A stretch of 64,000 nucleotides of DNA from Streptomyces hilarionis (GCF_024539675.1 NZ_JAHHIT010000052.1:1-64000), one strand, 5' to 3'. Shown: positions 1 through 9,602, counted from the stretch's first letter. Numbers and translations are program-made. The notes: generated from the sequence alone by a model not told the origin.

Positions 1-2269
1 GAATCCCACCAGATAGCGGCGTTCCGCTTCGGTGAGGACGGGCGCCCGGGCCGGCGGACGGGCGGGGGACCGGCGTCCCGGCCGACGGGGACTGCACGCG
101 AACCGGCGTGGACGCCTTGGTCAGGGACACCGCGCACACCTTCAGCTCGGGCTGGAAGGACAGCGGGTCCACGGCGTCGCTGGTGACGGCGTTCACGCTG
201 AGGTACTCGCCGAACAGGTCGTTCCAGTGGAACGGCGCGAAGCAGGACCCGGGCAGCACCCGGTCGGTGACGACGGCGGGCAGCACGGCCCGCCCGCGCC
301 GCGACGCGACCTCGACGGAGTCGCCGTCGGCGAGGCCGAGCGCGGCCGCGTCCTCGGGGTGCACCTCGACGAACGGGCCCGGGTCGAGCTTGTTCAGCTT
401 GGCCACCCGGGCGGTCTTGGTCAGGGTGTGCCACTGGTGCTGGAGGCGTCCGGTGTTCAGCACGAACGGGTAGTCGTCGTCGGGCATCTCGGCCGGCGGG
501 ACGTGCGGCCGCGGGTGGAAGACGGCGCGGCCGGAGGGCGTGGGGAAGGTGGGCGTGCCGTCGCCGTCCACGTACCGGATCGGGTTGCGGTCGGGGCCGT
601 CGGCGGTCGCGGCCGGCCACTGCACGGGCCCGGAGCGCAGCCGGTCGTAGGTGACCCCGCGCAGGTCGTAGCCGGTCGCCGGGTTGTGCGCCTGCTTGAT
701 CTCCTCGAAGATCTGCTCCGCGCTGTCGTAGGAGAAGCCTTGTTCGTATCCCATCGCGCGGGCGACGGCCGCGATGAGGCGCCAGTCGGCCGTGGCCTCG
801 CCCGGCGCGTCGGCGGCGGGCCGGGCGAGGGTGAGGTTGCGCTCGCTGTTGACGAGGACGCCCTCGGTCTCGGTCCACAGGGCGGCGGGCAGGACGACGT
901 CGGCGTAGGCGTTGGTCTCGGTGTCGGCGAAGACGTCCTGGGTGACGACGAACTCGGCGGCTTCCAGGCCCTCGATGACCGTCCTGCGGTTGGCGACGGA
1001 GGCGACCGGGTTGGTGCAGATGATCCAGCAGGCCTTGATCTCCCCGTCGGCCATCTTGCGGAACATCTCCACGGTGCCCTTGCCGACGCCGTCCGCCCTG
1101 ATGCTGCCCGGTGCGATCCCCCACATCCGCTCGACGAAGGCGCGGTCGGCGTCCACGAGGACGGAGCGCTGGCCGGGCAGCCCGGGCCCCATGTACCCCA
1201 TCTCCCGGCCGCCCATGGCGTTGGGCTGACCGGTCAGGGAGAAGGGCCCGCTGCCGGGGCGGCAGATCGCGCCGGTGGCGAGGTGGAGGTTGACGAGCGC
1301 GTTGGTGTTCCAGGTGCCGTGCGTGGACTGGTTGAGGCCCATGGTCCAGCAGCTGGTCCACTCCCCCGCCTCGCCGATCAGCCGGGCGGCCTCGCGCAGG
1401 TCGGCCTCGGGGATGCCGGTGAGCTCCGCGACGGCGGCGGGCGGGTAGTCGGCGAGGAAGTCCGGCATCGCCTCCCAGCCCTCGGTGTACGCGGCGACGA
1501 AGTCGGGGTCGGTGTGGCCGTTCTCGTGCAGCAGGTGCAGCAGGCCGTTGAGCAGCGCCAGGTCGGCGCCGGGCCGGATCTGGAGGAACAGGTCCGCCTT
1601 GGCGGCGGTGGCGGTGCGGCGCGGGTCGACGACGATCAGCTTCGCGCCGGCCTTCACCCGGTCCATCATGCGCAGGAAGAGGATGGGGTGGCAGTCGGCC
1701 ATGTTGGAGCCGATGACGAGGAAGACGTCGGCCCGGTCGAGGTCCTCGTAGGAGCCGGGCGGGCCGTCGGCGCCCAGGGACAGCTTGTAGCCGGTTCCCG
1801 CGCTCGCCATGCACAGCCGGGAGTTCGACTCGATCTGGTTGGTGCGCAGGTAGCCCTTGGCGAGCTTGTTCGCCAGGTACTGCGCTTCCAGGCTCAGCTG
1901 CCCGGACACGTAGAGGGCGACCGCGTCGGGGCCGTGCTCGTCGACGATCCTCCGCAGCCGTCGGGCCGTCTCGGCGATCGCCGTCTCGACGGGGGCGGGC
2001 TCCGGCTCCTCGCCGCGGTCCCCTCGCACGAGGGCGGTGGCGAGACGGCCCGGCGCGGCGAGCATGTCGGCGGTGGTCGCGCCCTTGGTGCACAGCCGTC
2101 CGGAGTTCGCCGGATGGCGCTTGTCGCCGGAGGCCTTGAGCACGGTCCGGCGGCCGTCCGGTCCGCGGCCGATGTCGAGGACCATGCCGCAGCCGACACC
2201 GCAGTACGAGCAGACCGTGCGCACCTTCGTCTCGCTCGCGCAGTCGGTCCGCGGGTCCGGCGCGGCCAC
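1..2269 (-). CDS. nasA: assimilatory nitrate reductase, molybdopterin oxidoreductase (3' end outside window; apparent frameshift)
   Basis: The 5' part of a molybdopterin oxidoreductase, probably the assimilatory nitrate reductase that reduces nitrate to nitrite in the cytoplasm. The N-terminus carries the 4Fe-4S ligand pattern CSYCGVGCG plus a later GRLCTKG Cys. The body reads as a continuous Mo-bisMGD domain, including GSNMADCHPILFLR and GLNQSTHGTWN, and the dinucleotide-binding C-terminal domain includes APFHWNDLFGEYLSVNAVTSD. The GTG start at 2269 is chosen because AAGGGG lies 5 bases upstream. Streptomyces homologues often continue into a flavodoxin/sulfite-reductase flavoprotein domain, which would lie beyond the left edge. 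In the last ~110 bases good codon use moves to another frame (LTEAERRYLVGF), so there is either a real frameshift or a sequence error. Subfamily assignment rests on motif resemblance only. Confidence 0.82.
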   Translation of the reverse strand, partial: MAAPDPRTDCASETKVRTVCSYCGVGCGMVLDIGRGPDGRRTVLKASGDKRHPANSGRLCTKGATTADMLAAPGRLATALVRGDRGEEPEPAPVETAIAETARRLRRIVDEHGPDAVALYVSGQLSLEAQYLANKLAKGYLRTNQIESNSRLCMASAGTGYKLSLGADGPPGSYEDLDRADVFLVIGSNMADCHPILFLRMMDRVKAGAKLIVVDPRRTATAAKADLFLQIRPGADLALLNGLLHLLHENGHTDPDFVAAYTEGWEAMPDFLADYPPAAVAELTGIPEADLREAARLIGEAGEWTSCWTMGLNQSTHGTWNTNALVNLHLATGAICRPGSGPFSLTGQPNAMGGREMGYMGPGLPGQRSVLVDADRAFVERMWGIAPGSIRADGVGKGTVEMFRKMADGEIKACWIICTNPVASVANRRTVIEGLEAAEFVVTQDVFADTETNAYADVVLPAALWTETEGVLVNSERNLTLARPAADAPGEATADWRLIAAVARAMGYEQGFSYDSAEQIFEEIKQAHNPATGYDLRGVTYDRLRSGPVQWPAATADGPDRNPIRYVDGDGTPTFPTPSGRAVFHPRPHVPPAEMPDDDYPFVLNTGRLQHQWHTLTKTARVAKLNKLDPGPFVEVHPEDAAALGLADGDSVEVASRRGRAVLPAVVTDRVLPGSCFAPFHWNDLFGEYLSVNAVTSDAVDPLSFQPELKVCAVSLTKASTPVRVQSPSAGTPVPRPSAGPGARPHRSGTPLSGGI

Positions 2270-2635
2270 GGGCGCCCCTTTCTGTCTGACGATCAGCCTG
2301 GTGAGAGCCTCTGCAAGCCTCTGCGACGGTACGAACCGTGCATTACGCAGGTGTCTCCCCGACCGGCGGCCGGGGGTTAAGCCCGGCGCACAGCGCGCGC
2401 CGACGGGCTGTGAGCGTCGCCCTGTCCCGCGGCGGGGCGGCCCCGGGCGGGCGGGTGTCGGCGGACGGGGAGGGGCCGCCGCGCGCGGAGAGTCCTTTGC
2501 CCCCACCTGATGGCATGGTCGCGTCAAATCTGTCAGGCTTCCGGCAACCGTCGCGCACCGCCCTCCGGCACACCCACACCGCGAGGGACAGCAACCGAGC
2601 AGGCCGGACACCCGGCCGCCGCAAAGGAGCCATGT
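2270..2635. promoter_or_regulatory. divergent control region between nasA and the M1 peptidase gene
   Basis: A 366-base divergent intergenic region with no convincing gene. It holds a direct repeat AGCCTCTGC at 2306-2314 and 2316-2324 (period 10). Next to it is a palindrome ACGGT-ACGA-ACCGT at 2326-2339, nested inside CTGCG (2321-2325) and CGCAG (2346-2350). This lies 37-80 bases upstream of the nasA start and looks like an operator; no regulator can be named from sequence. An AAAGGAG ribosome-binding site at 2623-2629 serves the peptidase start. Confidence 0.5.
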
Positions 2636-4534
2636 GTGAGACCCACGCCCCGCAAGGCCCTCGCCGCGAGCGCACTCACCCTCGCCGCGCTGGCCGCCGT
2701 GTCGCTCCCCGCCACCCCCGCGACAGCCGCGCCGGCCGCCGCACCGACCGCAGGGGTCGCGTCCGCCGCGCCCCCGGCCGCCGGTCCGGCCGCCGCCTGC
2801 ACGCCCGCCCAGGTCGTCGCCAACGGAGGCTTCGAGAGCGGCGCCTCGCCGTGGACGCAGTCCTCGTCCGGCGTGATCACCAGCCGCGCCGGCCAGAGCG
2901 CCCACGGCGGCTCCGCCTTCGCCTGGCTGGACGGCGTCGGCGGCACCCACACCGACACGCTCTCCCAGAGCGTCACGATCCCCGCCGGATGCGCGGCCGC
3001 CACGCTCACCTTCTGGCTGCACATCGACACGGCCGAGACGACCTCGTCCACCGCCTACGACAGACTGACGGCCAAGATCGGCGCGACCACGCTGGCCACC
3101 TACTCGAACCTCGACAAGAACACCGGCTACGTGCGCAGGTCGTTCGACGTGTCGGCGTTCGCGGGCCAGACCGTCACCCTCGCCTTCACCGGGACCGAGG
3201 ACTCCAGCCTCCAGTCGAGCTTCGTCCTCGACGACATCGCGCTCGACACCTCCGGCGACACCGTGCCGCCCGCCGACTCCACCCGCACCCCGGCCGCGCC
3301 GTCGTACACCGTCAGCCTCACCGGCAACACCGCCGGCACGGTCTGGACGGGCCACGAGAGCGCGACCTTCACCAACGCCTCCTCCAGCGCGCTCTCCGAG
3401 GTGTACCTGCGGCTGTGGGACAACTACCACGGCACCTGCTCCGCGATGCCGATCACGGTCGGCAACGTCACCGGGGGCGTCGCCGGAGCCCTCTCGGTCG
3501 GCTGCACGGCGTTGCAGATCACCCTCGCCGCGCCCCTCGCCCAGGGTCAGAGCGCCACGATCGGCTTCGACCTGGGCATCACCGTGCCCAGCGGCGCCGA
3601 CCGGTTCGGCCACGACGGGGCGTTCAGCTTCATCGGCAACGCGCTGCCCGTGCTGGCGGTCAAGGACGGGGCGGGCTGGCACCTGGACCCCTACACGAAC
3701 AACGGCGAGTCGTTCTACTCGCTGGCCGCCGACTTCCGGGTCACCCTCGACCACCCGACGAGCCTGCTGGTGCCCGCCACCGGAACCTCGGTCGACACCC
3801 CGGGCTCCAGCGGACGCACCGTGACCACGGCGACCGCCTCCAAGGTGCGCGACTTCGCCTGGGCGGCCGGCCCGTTCGCCAAGATCTCCGGTGTCTCCAC
3901 GGCCGGGACGCCGATCAACGTCTACTCCGTCTCGGGCATCAGCTCGGCCAACGCCCAGTCGATGCTCACCACCGCCAAGTCCGCGGTGGACGCCCACGCC
4001 GCGCGCTTCGGCGCCTACCCGTACGGTGAGCTGGACGCCGTCATCGACAACAACTTCTGGTTCGGCGGCATGGAGTACCCCGGGTTCGTCCTGGACCTCG
4101 TCAGCACGACGGCGCTGACCCACGAGATCGCTCACCAGTGGTGGTACGGGATCGTCGGCGACGACGAGTACAACAGCCCCTGGCTGGACGAGTCCTTCAC
4201 GGACTACGCCACCGACCTGGCGCAGGGCAAGACGGGCAGCGGGTGCTGGAGCGGCGTCTCGTGGGCCTCGTCCGCCGAGAAGATCACGAACTCGATGGCC
4301 TACTGGGACGCGCACTCCTCCCGGTACTCGACCGTCGTCTACGGGTACGGCAAGTGCGCGCTGCACGACCTGCGGCGGCTCCTCGGCGACACGGCGATGG
4401 CCAAGCTGCTGAAGGACTACGCCACTTCGCACTGGTACGGCGTGTCGACCACGGCCGAGTTCAAGGCCGCCGCCCAGGCCGCCACGACCACGGACCTGAC
4501 GTCGTTCTGGACCACCCACCGGATCGAGGGCTGA
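2636..4534 (+). CDS. secreted M1-family zinc metallopeptidase with N-terminal jelly-roll-like domain
   Basis: A 632-residue exported aminopeptidase-type enzyme (gluzincin family M1). The GTG start at 2636 follows AAAGGAG by 6 bases and begins a signal peptide: basic RPTPRK, hydrophobic core, Ala-x-Ala region near residue 30. Residues about 50-200 read as a secreted carbohydrate-binding or MAM-like beta-sandwich (VANGGFESG to SSFVLDDIALD). The catalytic domain follows, with GGMEYP near 476 (substrate-binding, GAMEN-like), zinc motif HEIAHQWW near 496 and the third ligand in WLDESFTDY, the usual HExxH-18-E spacing. It probably trims peptides outside the cell. It converges with the macro-domain gene, leaving only 10 bases between the two stops. 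Confidence 0.88.
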   Translation: MRPTPRKALAASALTLAALAAVSLPATPATAAPAAAPTAGVASAAPPAAGPAAACTPAQVVANGGFESGASPWTQSSSGVITSRAGQSAHGGSAFAWLDGVGGTHTDTLSQSVTIPAGCAAATLTFWLHIDTAETTSSTAYDRLTAKIGATTLATYSNLDKNTGYVRRSFDVSAFAGQTVTLAFTGTEDSSLQSSFVLDDIALDTSGDTVPPADSTRTPAAPSYTVSLTGNTAGTVWTGHESATFTNASSSALSEVYLRLWDNYHGTCSAMPITVGNVTGGVAGALSVGCTALQITLAAPLAQGQSATIGFDLGITVPSGADRFGHDGAFSFIGNALPVLAVKDGAGWHLDPYTNNGESFYSLAADFRVTLDHPTSLLVPATGTSVDTPGSSGRTVTTATASKVRDFAWAAGPFAKISGVSTAGTPINVYSVSGISSANAQSMLTTAKSAVDAHAARFGAYPYGELDAVIDNNFWFGGMEYPGFVLDLVSTTALTHEIAHQWWYGIVGDDEYNSPWLDESFTDYATDLAQGKTGSGCWSGVSWASSAEKITNSMAYWDAHSSRYSTVVYGYGKCALHDLRRLLGDTAMAKLLKDYATSHWYGVSTTAEFKAAAQAATTTDLTSFWTTHRIEG

Positions 4535-4544
4535 TCCACGGCCG

Positions 4545-5054
4545 TCAGCCGACCTGCCGGGCGAACGCCTCGTAGGCCCGCTCGTCGAAGAGGACGAACC
4601 TGACCTCCTCGACGTCCGTCCGCGCGGCCCGGACCGTCTCCACGGCGATCCGGGCCGCGTCGTCCATGGGCCAGCGGTAGACACCGGTGGAGACCGCCGG
4701 GAAGGCGACGGTCCGGGCGCCCTGCTCGTCCGCGACCCGCAGCGACTCGCGGTAGCACGAGGCCAGCAGGTCCGACCGGTCCTCGGTGGCGCTGTACACG
4801 GGACCCACGGTGTGGATCACCCAGCGCGCGTCGAGCTCGCCCGCGGTCGTGGCCACCGCCCGGCCCGTGGCGAGCCCCTTGCCGTAGGACGAGGCGCGCA
4901 GACGACGGCAGTCGGCGAGGATCTCGGAGCCGCCCCGGCGGTGGATGGCGCCGTCGACGCCCCCGCCGCCGAGCAGTGAGGAGTTGGCCGCGTTGACGAT
5001 GGCGTCGACGGACTGACGGGTGATGTCCCCCTGGACGAGGGTGATCGTGGTCAT
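4545..5054 (-). CDS. macro-domain protein (ADP-ribose / O-acetyl-ADP-ribose hydrolase type)
   Basis: A 169-residue single macro domain of the MacroD/YmdB kind, which binds ADP-ribose and typically deacetylates O-acetyl-ADP-ribose or removes mono-ADP-ribose. The family signatures are clear: DAIVNAANSSLLGGGGVDGA for the adenosine site and catalytic loop, WVIHTVGP in the middle, and FPAVSTGVYRWP for the distal phosphate loop. The length matches a stand-alone enzyme. A possible -10 TATACA (5062-5067, minus strand) ends 7 bases before the ATG, so a leaderless transcript is likely. It lies 30 bases downstream of the flavoprotein gene and could also be read from it. The physiological substrate is unknown. 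Confidence 0.9.
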   Translation of the reverse strand: MTTITLVQGDITRQSVDAIVNAANSSLLGGGGVDGAIHRRGGSEILADCRRLRASSYGKGLATGRAVATTAGELDARWVIHTVGPVYSATEDRSDLLASCYRESLRVADEQGARTVAFPAVSTGVYRWPMDDAARIAVETVRAARTDVEEVRFVLFDERAYEAFARQVG

Positions 5055-5084
5055 GACCGTGTGTATATCAAGGCCGCCCCCCGT

Positions 5085-6506
5085 TCAGACCTGCTGCCGC
5101 AGCCTGCGCCACACGGCCTTCGCCGCGTTGTGTCCCGACATGCCGTGCACGCCCGGCCCCGGCGGCGTGGCCGAGGAGCAGAGGAAGACGGCCGGGTGCG
5201 GGGTGGCGTAGGGGAACGCGGTCAGCCGGGGGCGCAGCAGGGCCTGGAGCCCGGAGACGGCTCCGGTGGCGATGTCCCCGCCGACGTAGTTGGCGTTGCG
5301 GGCGGCGAGTTCTGCGGGACCGGCCGTGGCACGGGCGAGGACGCGGTCGCGGAACCCCGGTGCGAAGCGCTCCAGTTGGCGTTCCATGACGTCGGTGAGG
5401 TCGCCGGTCCAGCCGTTGGGCACATGGGCGTACGCCCAGAAGACGTGCTTGCCGGCCGGTGCGCGGGTGGGGTCGACCACGCTGGGCTGCACCGTGATCA
5501 TGAAGGGCCGCTCGGGCGCCCGGCCCTCGCGCGAGGCGGCGCGCAGGGCGGCGCCGATCTCCGCGCTGTCCGCGCCGATCTGCACGGTGCCCGCGCCGCG
5601 GGCCTCCTTCGCCGTCCACGGGACCGGACCGTCCAGCGCGTAGTCGATCTTGAAGACGCCGGGTCCGTACGTGTACTTCTCGTAGTGGTTGCCGAAGCCC
5701 GCGATGCGGGCGAGCGCGGTGGGCGAGGTGTCGAAGACGTAGGCGCGGGCCGGAGGCAGGTCGTCCAGGCGCTTGACCTCGTAGTCGGTGTGGATGCCGC
5801 CGCCGAGGTCCTCGAGGTAGGCCGCGAGCGCGTCCGAGAGGGACTGCGAGCCGCCGCGGGCCACCGGCCAGCCGCGGGCGTGCGCGGCGAGGGCGAAGAC
5901 CAGGCCGACGGCTCCGGTGGCGAGGCCGGTCAACGGGGCCATGACATGGGCGACGAGACCGGCGAAGAGGGTCTTGGCCGGCTCGTCGGTGAAGCGCCGC
6001 ACGAGCCAGCTGGACGGGGGCAGGCCTGCCAGGCCGAAGCGGGCCAGGGTGACCGGGTCGCGCGGGAGCGCGGTCAGCGGCAGCGACATGAAGTCGCGGA
6101 CGAGGGTGTCCCACCTGGGCAGGAACGGCTCGACCAGGCGGCGGTAGGCGCCGGCGTCGCGCGGGCCGAAGGAGGCGGCCGTCTCGGCGACCGACCTCGA
6201 CAGCACCGCGGCGCTGCCGTCGAGGAACGGGTGGGCCATGGGCAGCTCGGCGTGCAGCCATTGCAGCCCGTAGCGGTCCAGCGGCATGGCGCGAAAGGCG
6301 GGCGAGTTGATGCCCAGGGGGTGCGCGGCGGAGCACGGGTCGTGCCGGAACCCGGGCAGGGTGAGCTCCTCGGTGCGGGCTCCCCCGCCCACGGCGTCCC
6401 GCGCCTCGAACAGCGCCACGGAGAAGCCGCGTCTGGCCAGCTCCACCGCCGCGGTCAGCCCGTTGGGCCCCGCTCCCACCACGACCGCATCGAGCATCGA
6501 CGGCAC
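5085..6506 (-). CDS. FAD-dependent oxidoreductase of the phytoene dehydrogenase/CrtI-like family
   Basis: A 473-residue flavoprotein. The N-terminal dinucleotide fold is [20 protein letters not shown], followed by the amine-oxidase/CrtI-type segment [15 protein letters not shown]. The C-terminal flavin-binding stretch includes [15 protein letters not shown], typical of the NAD(P)/FAD family annotated as phytoene dehydrogenase-like. GTG at 6506 is preferred because GAAGGGG lies 5 bases upstream; an ATG three codons inside (6497) is possible. No carotenoid genes are nearby, so carotenoid desaturation should not be assumed. The substrate is unknown. The macro-domain gene follows 30 bases downstream on the same strand. 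Confidence 0.8.
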   Translation of the reverse strand: MPSMLDAVVVGAGPNGLTAAVELARRGFSVALFEARDAVGGGARTEELTLPGFRHDPCSAAHPLGINSPAFRAMPLDRYGLQWLHAELPMAHPFLDGSAAVLSRSVAETAASFGPRDAGAYRRLVEPFLPRWDTLVRDFMSLPLTALPRDPVTLARFGLAGLPPSSWLVRRFTDEPAKTLFAGLVAHVMAPLTGLATGAVGLVFALAAHARGWPVARGGSQSLSDALAAYLEDLGGGIHTDYEVKRLDDLPPARAYVFDTSPTALARIAGFGNHYEKYTYGPGVFKIDYALDGPVPWTAKEARGAGTVQIGADSAEIGAALRAASREGRAPERPFMITVQPSVVDPTRAPAGKHVFWAYAHVPNGWTGDLTDVMERQLERFAPGFRDRVLARATAGPAELAARNANYVGGDIATGAVSGLQALLRPRLTAFPYATPHPAVFLCSSATPPGPGVHGMSGHNAAKAVWRRLRQQV

Positions 6507-6813
6507 TTCGACCCCTTCGTCAGCCGGTGGCCCCCGTAGACCGGTGGCCCCCGCGGTCAGGATATGCCGGGGGTACGACGACGCCTGCGGCGCGGGGGAC
6601 GAACGGGCCACGGCCACCCGTCACCCGTCACCCGCCGGCCGCCGGCCGCCGGCCGGAGAACGATCCGGCACGCGGCCGTCGAGACGGCGCGCGAGTCGGT
6701 CGGCGCGGCACGTGACGCCGCCGCGGCCCGAGGGCGCTGACCGCGGCGGTACGAGCCCGCACCCGACCGGGTGCCTCGCCCGCGGTCCGGGGGCGCGTGG
6801 TCGGCGGGTCCGT
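6507..6813. other. intergenic stretch, no gene seen
   Basis: 307 bases between two minus-strand genes. It holds a GCC/GGCC-rich run at 6634-6656 made of repeated CCGGCCG units. A short hairpin GCACCC-GACC-GGGTGC at 6759-6774 sits downstream of the inositol-monophosphatase gene and could be its terminator. Open frames here lack a ribosome-binding site and Streptomyces-like codon use. Confidence 0.5.
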
Positions 6814-7677
6814 TCAGGAGGCCTCTCGGAGGGAGCCGACGCCCGAGAGCAGTCCCGCCACGTGTCGGGCCGTCGCCGCGTCCCGGGCCGCGGTGAACGG
6901 CAGGGAGTTGCCGCCGGTGATGCGGAACGGCTCGCCGCTGAGGGTGAGATGGGCTCCGCCCGCCTCCTCCACCAGGAGCAGTCCGGCCGCGTGGTCCCAC
7001 GCCGCCTCCCAGCTGAACGCCGTGGCGTCCACCTCGCCCCGGGCGACGGCGAGGTACTCCAGGCCGGCCGACCCGCAGGGCCGCGGAGCGACGCCGTCCG
7101 TCCACAGCGGCAGCAGGGCGCGCTTTTGCTCGTCGGTCGTGTACAGGGGGTGCGAGGTGGCCACCGTCAGGGCGCGGCCGGGCTCGGGCGGGCCGGCGAA
7201 CAGCCGCTCGCCGTCGAGGAAGGCGCCGCCGCCGCGTACCGCCGTGGCCAGTTGGCCGCGGGCCGGGGCGTAGGTCCAGGAGGCGAGCAGGACTCCGTGC
7301 CGGACGAGCGCGACCAGGGTGCAGAAGCCGTCGTCGCCGTGCACGAACTGGCGTGTCCCGTCGACGGGGTCGACGATCCAGACCGGCGTGTCGCCCTGTA
7401 TCGCCTCGTACGTGGCCGGGTCGGCGTGCACGGCTTCCTCGCCGACGACGACCGATCCGGGCAGCAGGGCGCCGAGGGCCGAGGTGAGGAACAGCTCGGC
7501 GTTGCGGTCGGCGTCGGTCACCAGGTCGTGCGGGCCGGCCTTCTGGTCGATCTCGTGCTCCGCGAGCTGCCGGAAGCGGGGCATGATCTCGGCCGCGGCG
7601 GCCTCGCGGACCGCCTCTTCCACGTCGGCGGAGTGACGGGCGAGAAACTCGTCGATGGTTTCCTTGTCTTCGATCAT
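6814..7677 (-). CDS. inositol monophosphatase family phosphatase
   Basis: A 287-residue Mg-dependent, Li-sensitive-type phosphatase fold. Metal and substrate motifs are visible in order: GEEAVHAD (first metal Glu), WIVDPVDGTRQFVHG (the DPxDGT signature, with Arg-Gln-Phe instead of the common Thr/Ile-Asn-Phe), and SWEAAWDHAAG near the C-terminus (WDxAAG). The substrate could be inositol phosphate, histidinol phosphate or a related sugar phosphate; the motif variant does not decide this. The ATG at 7677 is chosen because homologous sequence begins there. GGAGG sits only 1 base before it, an unusually tight spacing. It is a single gene between the flavoprotein and gamma-glutamyltransferase-like genes. 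Confidence 0.82.
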   Translation of the reverse strand: MIEDKETIDEFLARHSADVEEAVREAAAAEIMPRFRQLAEHEIDQKAGPHDLVTDADRNAELFLTSALGALLPGSVVVGEEAVHADPATYEAIQGDTPVWIVDPVDGTRQFVHGDDGFCTLVALVRHGVLLASWTYAPARGQLATAVRGGGAFLDGERLFAGPPEPGRALTVATSHPLYTTDEQKRALLPLWTDGVAPRPCGSAGLEYLAVARGEVDATAFSWEAAWDHAAGLLLVEEAGGAHLTLSGEPFRITGGNSLPFTAARDAATARHVAGLLSGVGSLREAS

Positions 7678-7772
7678 GCCTCCATGAGAGCACGCCCCAC
7701 TGACAATCCCCGCCCGCCCGGTGCATCCCGGGTGGAATCGGGATGAAGAACCGGGGGCGGCGGTCCGCGTGG

Positions 7773-9602
7773 TCAGCGGCCGACGGCGTACCCCTGCATC
7801 CCGCGCGGGTTGGCGGCCGCCGACAGGACGCCGGTCTCCGGATCGCGGGCGACCGCGCACAGCCGGCCCTCGGACCACGGGTCGCCGACGGTGACGTCAT
7901 GGCCGCGCCGCCGCAGCTCCCGGACCACCTCCGCGGGCATGCGGGACTCCACCGTGACGCTGCCCGGCCGCATCCCGCGCGGGTAGAACGAGCCGGGGAA
8001 GCCGTCGTTGTGCCAGTTCGGGGCGTCGATCGCGCCCTGGAGGTCCAGGCCGCCGCGGACGGGCGCGCGAAGGGTGACGGCCAGCAGGAAGTGCAGCTGC
8101 CACTGGTCCTGCTGGTCGCCGCCGGGTGTGCCGAAGGCCAGCACCGGCACGCCGTCGCGCAGCGCGATCGAGGGGGTGAGGGTGGTGCGCGGGCGGCGGC
8201 CGGGGGTCAGCGAGTTCGGCAGCCCGTCCTCCAGCCAGGTCATCTGCAACCGGGTGCCGAGCGGGAAGCCGAGCTCGGGCACGACCGGGTTGGACTGCAA
8301 CCAGCCGCCGCTGGGCGTGGCGGCCACCATGTTGCCCCAGCGGTCGACGACGTCCAGATGGCAGGTGTCCCCGCGGGTCTCTCCCCCGGCGCTCACCGGC
8401 GGCTCGCCCGGAACGGCGGACGTCGGGTTCCTGGCGACCGTCGGCTCGCCGACGCCCATGGGGCTGAAGCCGGGTTCGTCGACGGCCACCACGTGGGCGT
8501 GCCCGCTCAACCGGGGGGCGCGCCCGCCGGGGCTGCCGGGCCGCAGCTCGTAGGACGCCCTGTCGCCGATGAGCCGCCGTCGCCGCGCGTTGTAGGCGGG
8601 GTCGAGCAGTTCGGCCAGCGGGACGTCGGCCGCGTCGCCGTACCAGGCCTCGCGGTCGGCCATGGCGAGCTTGCAGCCCTCGATCAGGAGGTGGACGTAG
8701 TCGGCGGAGCCGTAGGCGGGCAACTCGGGCGGCAGCAGCGCGAGTTGCTGGAGCAGGGCCGGTCCCTGGCTCCAGGGGCCCGCCTTGCAGACGGTCCAGC
8801 CGTTCCAGTCGTGGGCCGCCGGCTTCTCGTACGTCGCGGACCAGGCGGCGAGGTCGGCGGCCGTCAGGACGCCGGTGTGCCGTTCGCCGCTGGTGTCGAG
8901 GGTGGGCCGGGCGGTCTGCCGGACGAGCGCCTCGGCGACGAACCCGGTCCGCCACACCTCACGGGCGGCGTCGATCCGCGCCTCGCGGCCGCCGGCGCCC
9001 GCGGTCTCGGCGAGCAGCCGCTTCCAGGTCGCGGCGAGGGCGGGGTTGCGCAGCAGCTCCCCGGGCCTCGGCGGCCTCCCGTCCGGCAGGTAGACCGCCG
9101 CCGACGAGGTCCACTCCGTCTCGAAGAGCCGCCGCACGGTCTCGACGGTCGCGCCGACGTTGTCCACGGGCGCGTGCCCGTGTTCGGCGTAGCCGACGGC
9201 GTACTTCAGCACGTCGTCGAGGGATTTGGTGCCGTGGTCGCGCAGCAGGAGCATCCAGGCGTCGAACGCGCCGGGCACCGCGGCGGCGAGGGGTCCCGTT
9301 CCGGGCACGAGGTCGAGACCCAGTCCCCGGTAGTGCGCGACGGTCGCGCCGGCCGGGGCCACGCCCTGGCCGCACAGCACCCGGACCTCGCCGCCGGCGG
9401 GCGCGAGGAGGATGGGCGCCTCGCCCGCGGGCCCGTTGAGGTGCGGTTCGACGACGTGCAGGACGAAGGCCGCCGCCACGGCCGCGTCGAAGGCGTTGCC
9501 GTCGTTCTCCAGCACGGCCATCGCCGACTGCGCGGCCAGCCAGTGGGTGGCGGAGGCCATGCCGAACGTTCCCTGGAGCGTGGGCCGGGTGGTGAACCGC
9601 AT
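7773..9602 (-). CDS. gamma-glutamyltransferase family protein without signal peptide
   Basis: A 609-residue Ntn-hydrolase-type protein of the gamma-glutamyltransferase family. The self-cleavage Thr and its context are visible in GDTCHLDVVDRWGNMVAATPSGGW, and the small-subunit signature follows (LTPSIALRDGVPVLAFGTPGGDQ). The N-terminus begins directly with the conserved domain (MASATHWLAAQSAMAVLENDG), so it is predicted cytoplasmic, unlike the secreted paralogue at 42135-43961. Likely substrates are gamma-glutamyl compounds or, in this divergent subgroup, other acylated amines; the sequence does not settle this. Confidence 0.85.
   Translation of the reverse strand: MRFTTRPTLQGTFGMASATHWLAAQSAMAVLENDGNAFDAAVAAAFVLHVVEPHLNGPAGEAPILLAPAGGEVRVLCGQGVAPAGATVAHYRGLGLDLVPGTGPLAAAVPGAFDAWMLLLRDHGTKSLDDVLKYAVGYAEHGHAPVDNVGATVETVRRLFETEWTSSAAVYLPDGRPPRPGELLRNPALAATWKRLLAETAGAGGREARIDAAREVWRTGFVAEALVRQTARPTLDTSGERHTGVLTAADLAAWSATYEKPAAHDWNGWTVCKAGPWSQGPALLQQLALLPPELPAYGSADYVHLLIEGCKLAMADREAWYGDAADVPLAELLDPAYNARRRRLIGDRASYELRPGSPGGRAPRLSGHAHVVAVDEPGFSPMGVGEPTVARNPTSAVPGEPPVSAGGETRGDTCHLDVVDRWGNMVAATPSGGWLQSNPVVPELGFPLGTRLQMTWLEDGLPNSLTPGRRPRTTLTPSIALRDGVPVLAFGTPGGDQQDQWQLHFLLAVTLRAPVRGGLDLQGAIDAPNWHNDGFPGSFYPRGMRPGSVTVESRMPAEVVRELRRRGHDVTVGDPWSEGRLCAVARDPETGVLSAAANPRGMQGYAVGR

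Noticed and set aside
32..2380. A 782-codon plus-strand open frame opposite the nitrate reductase gene
   Set aside because: Val/Gly/Arg/Ala-rich composition typical of antisense frames in GC-rich DNA. The minus strand encodes a recognisable molybdopterin enzyme.
5085..6506. Carotenoid desaturase crtI
   Set aside because: The family resemblance is to the broad phytoene-dehydrogenase-like group and no carotenoid genes are nearby.
6634..6656. Tandem CCGGCCG run as a repeat element
   Set aside because: Short and simple; such GGCC runs are common in GC-rich intergenic DNA.
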